From assembly GCA_000149265.1 (NCBI GenBank), contig CH003374.1, forward strand, positions 319,187 to 383,186: 64,000 nt of DNA, given 5' to 3'. How positions within the stretch are numbered: the stretch's first letter is position 1; every line of letters begins with the position of its first letter. Shown here piece after piece: positions 35,101 to 47,100 of this stretch. Source of the DNA: Ciona savignyi. Its lineage: Eukaryota > Chordata > Ascidiacea > Phlebobranchia > Cionidae. The notes under the pieces were generated by a model. That model was given only the letters and a program-made list of their open reading frames with translations. It made no database searches and was not told the DNA's origin. A program made the translations under genes and the position numbers.

Positions 35101-38100
35101 ACCTTATTCCTTGACATATATTTGGCAAATTCAAAGTCTAGTTAAGTACTTTGCTTGTGCAAACAACATAAATCTGATTTGCTACATATATAAAATTGTC
35201 ATAATAAATTGTTTATTTAAATCATCAAACAATGCAGTCACTGCATCACAACATGTACAATGTGTCGTCTATAATTCCATGAGCAAAGATTAACTCACAT
35301 CTGCCAATTTAGGAATATGTGATGAATGTCAGCACAACACCCATGGCTTACATTGTGAGCTATGTGTGGCGGGGAGTTATGGCAACGCATCCTCCCCACA
35401 TGGATGCCACACTTGTCAATGCAACAACCACGGAGACCCGGATAATATTTGTAACCAGTCCACCGGGGAATGTGTTTGCACCGACCACACTACCGGCCGC
35501 AACTGCCAACTTTGTGCTAATGGTTACTATGGAAATGCGAGGTTAGGAGAGGATAGTAGCTGCTAATAAATATCGATAATCTTTAACCATAAACCAGTCA
35601 GGGTAAAATGATTATAGTAATTTAGCATTATATTTAATTTTTCGGATTCATGCTGTTACCTTAATTTACAATTGACATATTTGATTTGTGTAGAGTATCA
35701 ATTGCAACCTCCTGCCAATATGGATTTATGCTTATCTTCCCAGTAGTAAAAATTACATGGATATTAATGGGAATACTGCATAGCCACTATTACACGGCTG
35801 TTTGTGTGTTCGATTCAAGACATTGCTTAGTTTTGTTCAACCCATAAAGTCCCACTTAAAACGTATTTGTATTACCTAAGAGCCGATATCATCCGGAGAT
35901 AACTAGTTTAGGCCTCAACCTCTCTTCTCTTTTTTAACTTGGCATCTGATGTGTAACCACTAACAATATCCAGATAAGCAGGTAAAATTGTTCATGACTA
36001 TTCTCCCCAGCAACGGAGGGATGTGCTATCAGGAATGTGACGGTCGATATCTTGTTGAATCATCTCTTGTTGGAGGCTTTGGCACCCGTTACAACTTCAA
36101 CAAGATAAAACATTGTTTCCATGTCATTAAAGCTAGGTCTGCCAGTGATATTGTAGTTTTGGAAATTGAGAACAACTTGGATATAGACTGTCAGGTATTA
36201 TTTTTTAATCATTTTATGCTATATATGATGGTTCATGAAATGTAGTCCTCTATTCCTTATTTTTGCTTTGTTAAATGTTAACTTTCACTCTTGATTAAAG
36301 AAGTTGGCAAAGTCTATTAAAAAAAAATTCTTTTCCATTAAATCCTAATTTAAATTGCTCAAATGAAAAAAAATATAAAAGATGATTTTAATTGCAAAAA
36401 TAAAATTTATTCCAGGTGACGAGGTTGTATGTGTACAACGGCATCCCTGGTGTGTCAGCTCCACTTGGCGCAGTTTGTGGCTCTAATTCCGCCGTGTTTT
36501 ACTCATTATCAGGTGACTTGTTAACTGCAAACAGTTTAAGACCTTGCTGTTATATGGCAATAACTTTCTTTTTAAAGTAAAATGAAAATATATAGTGTGA
36601 TTTAACTGGAAATAAAAATATTTAACTTTTTTAGCGCGTTACTTAAGTAATTTTTAAAGGTAACTAAGTATAATTTACCCTCGCACTTGTTGATAGAGAA
36701 ACTTCATTCGGTACAGCACACAAACTCACACTGTTTGGAATACTCTTTATTTTTATTAGAAAAGCACCAAAATGTCTCTAACTCCGCTTAATAATAACAC
36801 AGAGGAGACCAGTTCTTCTTTAATATTAATCATTTAGCCTTGCTATCAATGCAAGTTAAAAAGTAAAAAAATTAGAAGGTAACAAAAACTTAAAAGAGTT
36901 CATAATTTAAATTTTAACATTTAAAAGATCCCATGATTTATTGTTTAAAAAGTTAATTGTATTAATAATTAATCAGGTCATTTATGACTGATAAATCTTT
37001 GTACATCTTAAATTCATAATAAAATTACCAACATTTATTTGTGTAATTCTATACTATATATATTTTTTTCAACCAGACATTTGAATACATTCCATGTGAT
37101 TTAAAACTAATTGGTTTAACAGCATGAACATATCACATAACAAACTAAATAAAATAATGTCTGAACATGTGTTCTGGATAAAAATAATAGTAGTAAATAG
37201 GTTACTTTAGGATATAACATGTAAATATAAAACATATATCTTCGGCAAAGGTTATACTATTAACAGGTTTATTATTTTAATGTTTGCAGACACACTGAGT
37301 GTGGTGTACAATAGTGCACTAGGTTCCACTGGCTTCACGGCACAATATCAGGTCGTGTCATGCACAAACCATCCATCTATCACTGACTGTTTGTCGACAA
37401 ATATGTCTCTTCTTCATTGCTCATCAGAGGAGCAACTCATGTGCTTCAATGTGTGTATTTATGTCCAGTACATTATTTTTTAGACGGACCATTACTTTTA
37501 GATTTTAAAATTGCTGGGTTGAAACAATGTTAATGTGAAAGCAACTTTTTTGTGGGTAGGATAGAAAAGGATATTAATGTTTATCCCCGTGAATGGGAAA
37601 CTCAAGGGGGTTAACACACGGGCAATCGTCAGATCACCTTGCGCCCACCGTCGGGTTACCGGAGCTATTGCAGTGTGTTGTGTATAAATCACATGTTTCT
37701 TCAATTTGGTAGAACCCATTAATCCGCTGGCTTCAGGCAATGTCCGTTAAGGCCTTAGAGATTTAAACGCGACCTCTACCCTAGAGATTTAAACGCGACC
37801 TCTACCCTAGAGATTTAAACGCGACCTCTACCCTAGAGATTTAAACGCGACCCTCTTTTGTTAACACCACAGGGAATGTGTGTTTGCACCCATCCACTTT
37901 GGGGTCAACTCTGTGGATTGCAAAGTGGGATTGACTCTAACAACAGTGTACCACGCAGCAATATACGACCAACTTCAATTATTGGACATTCCATGGTTAT
38001 TTATAACCAATCTCTGCTTGTGTATGGAGGTTTCAGATTCAACAACTCTGATCCAACTATCTACAGGTTGCTTTAACTTAAGTAAATCTGCATCACTGAT

Positions 38101-41100
38101 TGATTATTAAAACCCAGGTTTAACACAACATCGAGAATGTGGGATTTCATTCTTCCAAGCATGTTCCCTGACACACCATACTTCCACTCAAGTGTGGCAC
38201 TTCCTGGTATGAACAGCATGCTGGTGTTGGGAGGAATACTTCATAATGGCTCTTATAGCAACCGTTTATGGAAGCTCATGTTGGCAGAAAACTTCTCACA
38301 CGGTGGTATGTTGTCTTTGTTTAAAGTTCAGAGATTGATAGGAACATGATTTTAGAATCTTGATCAGATTTTATGACAAATTGATTTTAATATTCATCAT
38401 TGAAACTTCTACAGAATGGATTGAGATTCTTAGTAATGCAACACTACCAGCCGTTGCAGGCCACACTATCACATTGTGCTCTAAATACGTCATTTTATTG
38501 GGAGGGTATACTGACAGCGGTATCATAAACAAACAGGTTTGTTGCTTGTTTTAACAATGACAACTTAAAAAAAAATTTAAATTAAAGGAATTTGTCCCCT
38601 CTTCATCCAACACAAATTTGCAGCAAAATTTTTTCTCGCCACCAATTATCACAATGCAACCTAATTTTCCTACCAAATGTTACCACCACAAAAACTGAGT
38701 GGTCTTAAAATGTGTTTAGTAAAACAAATCTTTTAGCTATTTATGATATATGGTAATCTATGGTAAAGATATATGGTAAATCAGTGATTATCTTATATTG
38801 ACCCATTTGTTACAAACAGAGATAAAAATAATTTGGCCTAATTTTCAAGAGAAATGACCTGAATTTGTAAGAATCAGTCAGTTAAGAGGTTAACCAGTTT
38901 ACTGTTGACTCTTATAGTTACTGATATTACATGTTTACCAATAATTAGTATTTGTCCAAATTTAGCAATGGTTAATCCAACATTGTTTAACCCTCTTGAT
39001 TATGTTTAAGGTTTGGAGTTTTGACATATATACACATACTTGTAAAGAAGTTAAAACAAAAGGTGAAATTGTTGGGATGTTTGGCCACACAGCAGTATGC
39101 GACAAGACAACACATCGGATATTTGTGTTTGGTGGTTTGCACTTTGAGTCATCTCAATCTGCCAATTTGTTTGTCTACCACACACGATACAAGCGCTGGA
39201 GCAAGCTGGTATCCTCACCACAGCCATTGAACATGATGTTTCCAGCAATCTCACTATTTCACACTGGTAAGTAACTGGTTTACTGGTAACAAATATTGCT
39301 TTTACTAGCGAAGCAAACAAAATCCCCAGATAATATACCATATTGTTGACAGACCATTTTTTTATTGTTTTATGTCCAGCTACAAGATTAAAAATTAGCC
39401 AGTTTTTAAGAATAATATTATATTTTACAATCCGTTTAACAGTCGCGTACTTAATACCGTCAATACATGAGCTATTTTTTCACCAATGTAGTAATGGGAT
39501 TTTTTACTTCATTAGTATCAGTAGAAATTCGTTCCTAGGTTTAATAAAATGTGCTTGACCTAGTTTTTTAACAACAGACTCTACGAGTGGATTGCTTCTG
39601 TTTGGTCAACCTTACTCATCAAATGTCACTGAAACTTGGATGTTTAATCTTCATTCTTACACATGGCTACAAATAACCAATCTTGAGAGTTGGAAATTTC
39701 AAGGTATTTTGTTTTAACTTGTTTAATGTTCATTTGACCAACTGACATGTTCCGATGCTGCACTCATTTGACAAATCATTTAGTTGTCACTCATTTGACA
39801 AATACGACTGGGGTAAAATACTGTTAAATGAAGTTCCTGGCTTGAACCATTCACAGTTGGCCGAGTCTCTTATCCAAACTCCTTTTTTGTTCTTTTTTTG
39901 CTTTTATTCAATTTTTTATAACATTAAAAAGTAATGCGGAAATAATTTTTTTTAAACATTAATATATTTAATTGATTAATTCGAGTTGCTTACTTGCCTT
40001 AACCCTTTGACGATGACAGAACTTTTGCAGTTTTTGGCAATTTTAAGTAAGGTTGCTTTGACCTCGTTTGCTGCGAATACTGTTGGACTTAGGGAAAAAC
40101 AATCTATTACAAAGTTGTCCAGTAGATAATTTTCTACAAATTGGTATTTTTATTTTTTTGATGACGTTGTAGTATTTGTAATGACGTCATAAGTAATAAT
40201 TTATACTCTAATTACCCGTTACTGGTAGCTTGTAGAAGATAATACATTACGTATTACAAAGTTGTTCAAAATGAAATTTCCTACAAAGTTACGTCTTTTA
40301 TTTTTTGATGACGTCAACTAAGCGTGATGACGTCACATAAAACTGACAAATACGGCATTTCATCACCACAATCACTGTCGGCCTCGATCATGCTGGCAGC
40401 CTGATCGGCTGTAATCTATCGCGAAGTTGCCATATTTCTTCCGAATATCAAATAATAATTGAAAAACAAAGTAAACAAAGGCGAAAAAATGAATAAATAT
40501 CAATAGTACTTAGCAAAAACCATGTACACATATGTTTACATATATCGTTGAAAAATCGAAAATGACTGGAAAACTCGAAAACAAAGATGGTTACTGCTAG
40601 TTTTATTCTCACAGCAACTGGTGTAACAATTTTAACTCCACAGAACCTTAAAAAACGATATTTTACTTAAAAGTTAAACTAGATACAAAAATTTTGAAGA
40701 AAAATTTTTGGAGCAATATTACTCAAAATTTTTAAATGAAAGGATTATGTTTTTATGCGTTATTTCGAAAGATCTTTTCAAATGCTTTCCAAAAATATAA
40801 AAACCGCGAAAATCCCCCAAGAAACGACTGAATTGTGCATTTTTTGGGGGGACACCTCTGGGTTACATATATGTAACCGTCGTCGTCTAAGGGTTAAACA
40901 ACCCCAACAAGTAGTATAATCAAGGATCATAGAAAGTTATTTTAAAAATCTTTAAAGTTAGAAAAATAATATGTTAAGAACAACTATTATGTGGTACATC
41001 GACATATTTTGTACACGGCACATATTTTCGGTGACTCAGGTTCTTTGAGAAGTTGGTCAGCTGTCATAAAACAAGTGAATAAAGTAGAATCCGACATTTA

Positions 41101-44100
41101 TCTTTATTATGGTGGTAGTGTTATGCAGGTGAGTAGTAGTGGTGTGCTAATAAACATGATTATGGTACATTCCTATTTTCATGAAACTAAAATAGTTTAC
41201 AGTTATATTTCACTAAACATGTTTAATATATAGTGTCATATAGCTCTAATCTGATATAAATGAATTTTGTTTAACCTGAACAGTTTTTACTTAAATATTT
41301 TCACCAATTCTTACAGTTATAGCTAAACTGTTATTCTGTAAGGAAACCAAAATATTATTTTCTGATCATTTCAATATTTACAATACGATAAAGTTCTATT
41401 TCTCACAGACAATCAAAGTGGTTTCCAAGTGCTTTCAACCATCACTCAAATGCAGAGGTGGCATCAATATTCTATGTACTGGCATCCAGGTAGGTATACA
41501 ACTATATAAATGCATTTGGTACCCTCAATATGTTATTGTCCCCATCCAGAATACACTCCACAATATTTGAATAAATAAATATGTAGTGGTTGGTATGTGG
41601 TAGTTGATGTATATATGTCGTGATTATTTCTTTTCATATGTAATTGGGTCAATCATTTAGAATAACACATCCCACAAAATTGATGTCGTATCAAGCACAA
41701 CGTTAGACCAGCAAAGAGCAGATGATGAGGACTTCTGTAGAAACATAAGGTAAGATTATTGTGGGATGGAATACAAGTGTGAAACCACATTTGTTGTCCA
41801 GGTCCTGTAAAGAGTGCAATTTAAATTTCCCGTATAATAACTTCTTTTGTGGTTGGGATGGCAGGACCTGCGTTTCTGGAAACTTTACAACTCCTAGTGA
41901 GTACTATAATTATACTTGATATTTTGTGAGAAAAAATACACGTGTCCATTAAACGGCATTTGTACAAATGTAGAAATTGCGTAAAAATGTACAGATTGCA
42001 TTTAGCATGTACAGTGCACACTCAAGGTTTAAGTTGAGAATTTTTTATTAAACCTGTTAGAAATCGGCAAAATGCCATTTATTTCCAGTAACATAAGATG
42101 ATATAGATATGGACACGATGAAACATTATATATTGGTGGGAATAATGAAGATGTGAGAAAATAAGTATAATATACTATTGGTTTGCACTACCATGTGAAA
42201 TTTGTTTCCACAGAATGTTCTGAATGCGCTCATCTTGATTGTTCTTCCTGTGTTCAATCCTCCCAATGTATTTGGTTGCCTCAGGGGGGGTGTGAGAACA
42301 TTGAATCAATTGGTCCTGCACCAACCAACAGTGACTTATTAATTTGCCGCAAATCATGCAACGAACACAAGTCTTGCGATACTTGTTTATCTCAGAATAG
42401 CGATTGCTCGTGGAGCACACGTTTGCGTCGGTGTCTTTCTGTGGGGGAGAACATTTTGTATTGCAGTACAGGAGTGTGTGGTCGAGTGATCAAACATGTG
42501 CATGAGTGCCCCGTGGTGTGTGCACACTCCACATACTGCCACTCATGTTTGATGATGGATGGTTGTGGTTGGTATGGAACTGATGATGGGAGTGGGTGCG
42601 GCGATTGTAGGAGTGGGAGTTACCAGGTATTAACATGTTAATCATTTGATATTAAGTAGTATAGAACATATTGTCTACTCTCAGGTTGGATAAAAAAGGC
42701 AGTGTTAAGCTTCAGGTTAACTGAGAAATTGCAGTTTGCTGTATATAATAGGGACATTGATTTCATTGTTGTTCAACCCATCAATCCACTGGTGTCTAAC
42801 AAACATAATGTTGTCCATCAACACATGCATTCGGCAAGTGGTACTTTCTCCTAGATCTCTGCACCCTGGTGACTAACTTTTAGCAAATTATACACTTGAC
42901 AAATACAATTTTGCTTCAGAAATCAGAAATAGAATATTTTTCAAAACTGAATGATCCCCATTTTCCATCAGTCCATTTTATTAACATCTGGGTATTGGAA
43001 TAATTGATCTTTGTGTTTTTGTGTTCCTTATTAGTCATTTAATTTTATTATATCGCAATAGAACAATATTCAAATGGCTAATTGGCATGATAGTATAGCA
43101 CATAATATATTCGGGATGTCTTATAGTAGAGGACATTGCGTTTTATTTGCCATGTATAATTGTTATTTCAAATAACAAACACTGTATGTTATTATTCTAA
43201 ATCACATTAGTATTTAAAATGTTTTTAAAATATATTTAAAAGTTCAAAATTATCTACTGTTTACTAATGTCAGGATCCAAAGTGATGCGGATAAATACAT
43301 CCCTCATAATTGTGATATCAATAATCATAAAGCATTGACTGTGGTACAAATTATTCTTTTCAGAATCCCACCGACCACTCAACTCCCACCTGCCCCCAAT
43401 CTCACTGGTGGTTCGTACAGTGTCCACCCGAGAATGAATGCGTCAACGGCCATAACACTTGTCAACAGTTTGAAACTTGTGCGGACACGTTGGATTACTT
43501 CCAGTGTTCATGCGTTGACGGTTATTTTCGAAATGATGTTAACTTGCAATGTGTCCCAAGGTGTCAACCTGGTATGTATTATGGATAACAAGATTGCAGT
43601 TCTTGAAATACATAGTACCATTAAACTTCTGTTTTTCCATTCCCTTTCTTAGGATTAGATATTTATGTTTATCTTTATCAATGGGAGAACGCAAGGAAGG
43701 TTAACAAATAGGAAATCATCAAATCACCTCGCGTCACCTTTGGGTAACTGGAGCAATGTCCGTTAAGTAGCTTGCCCAAAGGCACAACGAACTAGCTAGT
43801 AACCAGATTCAAACCTGAACCTCTCTGTTAAAAGGCGACGCACTAACCCAACAAGCTAATTGTTCGGATTTCTTCTGTGTGTTTTTTACCCATTAATAAA
43901 AGGTCTCATAAATAATTATAATTTTGGTTTCAGAATGCCTCCATGGAGTGTGCACCAGTCCCAATGTCTGCTCTTGCAATTTCGCATTTACTGGAGATAC
44001 TTGCAACATATCATGCCCCTGCAATAACCACAGTGACTGTGTGATGTTAGCTAATGGCACATTCGTGTAAGATTACTGTATTGTTGTGTTATGTTAGATA

Positions 44101-47100
44101 CTCGGTTTATTTAAATAAATAATTTAAACTTATAGCAGTAAAATCAACTAAACCTACTTTAACAACACCTTCCCAATTTTTTGAAGTTTTACAAGTGTGT
44201 TGGGAATATTTTGTGTCAAGTGTGTCGGGAATATAAGACATTTGTATGTCATTCTAATAGTAACAGAAGTTAGATGCGGATGTAAAATTTTGGTTGTTGG
44301 CTTGAATTTTGCCACTGAATTTTGATGATATTAACATTATAAACTAATCAGCATTTTGCTGTTTATGACCGATACTCTACTTATGTTGTTCTGCCCTGTT
44401 ACACACTTATTTTATTCCACTTGCTATCATTAAAACTATTATAGTTTTTTAGTGTACCATAATTTTTAAAAGTTTTAAAACCTGTGTTCAATTTGCTAAA
44501 GTACAGAATCATGCATTTTACCGATATTATTCGTTGCTTATTCCTAGATGCACTGGTTGTTTACATCACACCAGTGGTGAGTATTGCAACCACTGTGAGG
44601 TAGGATTTGTTGGTGATCCATCAAGGAATAACTCTTGTCTTCCATGTAATGTGAGTTTTGTTTAATAACTACATTGTTTCGACTAAATAACTTGTTAGTG
44701 CATCAGCTTTCAGCCGTAAGGATGTCACACCCCAGTAGCCGCTTGCTTACTCAATTGTGTCCCTGAGCTAGGTTTTTATCCGTGATAACACCACTTGCGT
44801 TTTTCCATTCACTAAAATACACCATGCTATTCTACATCCAATTTCCAAATTCATAGTTGTAGAGCAGAGAACATTTGTTATTTAAACGTAATTTTACATG
44901 AAAATTCTTAGGAAAGCTTAGCTGGGCATGTCTCTGCAAACCTGTTAGTTTTCCATTTTTATACACAATTTTTTATTGTTAAACTTCATTTCACAAGGAT
45001 GTTGAAGTAGTTCTATAAAAATTGAAATTAATCTTTTATCTTTATTTTTGCACAGCAAATCTGCAATGGTCGTTCAGATACTTGTATAAGTAAATCGATC
45101 GGAGTCAATTTATGGCGTGAACCGTGGTACGGAGTGTCCAGTGTCAATGATGCAGTTTGTATCGGCTGCTCTGGGAATAGTTTTGGAGATCATTGCCAAG
45201 ATTGCTATGATGGATACTTTATGGTTGGTAACCTTCAATTGCTGGGTTGCTGGGTATTTATTGCTTACTTTCCAGATGCATAGAGTCTGTCGTCGTTGTG
45301 AATGCAATGGGCATGGAAACAGATGCAACAAATTAACTGGGAATTCGTGTCAGTGTTGGAATCGTACAACCACGTCATGTGGGGTCGAAGCGCAGTGTTG
45401 GAGGCAACAATGCAATCTATGCATGGATGGTTTCAAGGGAAATCCTGTCAATGGGGGACATTGTTATAGATTGGTAGGTCTGCGATGTGGGCAACATTCA
45501 TTTGACACTAATTAAGATACTCATGTCAAACCTTTTGTTTTAATTGAGTTTAAAACAATATGTTTGTTCAGTACTGAAAACCTTTCTTTCAATAATAGAA
45601 AAAACTTTTTATGCTAATTTTAGCATTTTTGGTGCAAAATTATTATCTTTTCGATGATAAAATGTATTATGTAAAAATAATTTCATGTAATTTTGTGAGA
45701 TCTATGACCACAAAGTCTATTTTAGTTACTCAGCACATTTAATTACAATACCTTCTTATATATTTCGTCACACAGGTGAATGTAAACCAGGAATGGTGCT
45801 TTGATCCAACACTACAGGGAGGTTGTGTGGATTATGGTTTTGACAGGGAACTTGAGTTGTCTGTTGGGTATTCCCTACTCTTTGCTTTACTCCCAAGATT
45901 CGTTAATGTTGATATGAGGTTGATATTGGATGTGACGCACGGTGCTGTTGATGTTTTCATCTCCGACTTGCAAGATGCATTCGTTGTCACGTAAGTTGTC
46001 CTGTGCTTTTGTAGCTTCTCAGTTGAAACTTGTTGATTACAGGGTTGATAACGCAACAATGCAACATGTAGTATCAATCAACTCCTCACTACAAACCCCC
46101 AAAAAGCTGAGGTAATAGATTATTTATTTTATTGCTGTCCAACCCAATGTATTAATATAATATCTTACCTGCAGCTGCTACTGTGGGTATCAAAATATGT
46201 AAAATCATTTAGTTTAAAAATTATTACCTTTATGTTAAAATTTTCAATTTGGACAACAATGTGTTGTTAGTGTTGGATGTAAACCAAGATGTAACATGAA
46301 AATTCACATACCCACAACATCATTTTTTGTTTAGTGTTGTTTTATTTATTTTATATAAATATGATTAAAACAAGAAAACCTTAATCACACCAATCAGAAG
46401 GGCTTATCTTTAAATGTTTGGACAACTTATTTCAAAGCTTTAAATGTGATCCAGTAATAATAAGTTTCTTGGTCTAACTATAGTAAAGTATAGGGTTGAT
46501 TCATGAGTAAGACATGAAAGCCCATTTCTGAATGCATAATACTTGAAAATATGTTTTAGTTGCTGTCATTTGTATATTATTTTAATTAACTAATTATATA
46601 CCTTTTTATCGAATTCGGAAATGAAAAGACTTAATTAAAAAAAATAAAATTATGGGTGGATTATAATGGAACTTTTTATGAAGTTTTTTCATCAAACTTT
46701 GTTCCAGTTTTCCAATAAAAATCTTTAGCACTTATTTATTCATGAAAGATTTTTAATCTAAATTTATGTGTTTGTGAAGGTAAATCACTAACAAACACCA
46801 TGCTCCCAATGAGTTATTCTTTTATAGTAGTATCACCTCAACGAGTAGCAAGTATATCATTTGTCTCATTATTTTATAATTACATGGAATTGTGGGTTGC
46901 CAATCGTGAAAACTAAGGCCAGTGATGCTATATTCAGCAATGATTAATTGTGTAATAACAGGAAAAGAAGTTTGACAACCATCCTTCATTCTAATGGAAG
47001 TACCACGAACTTGGTATGCTTATAAAACATCAAGTAAGTATTTATATTAAACGCAATTTTATTTCCAGGAGCACCAAGTGAATGCGACGAACCTCAACAA

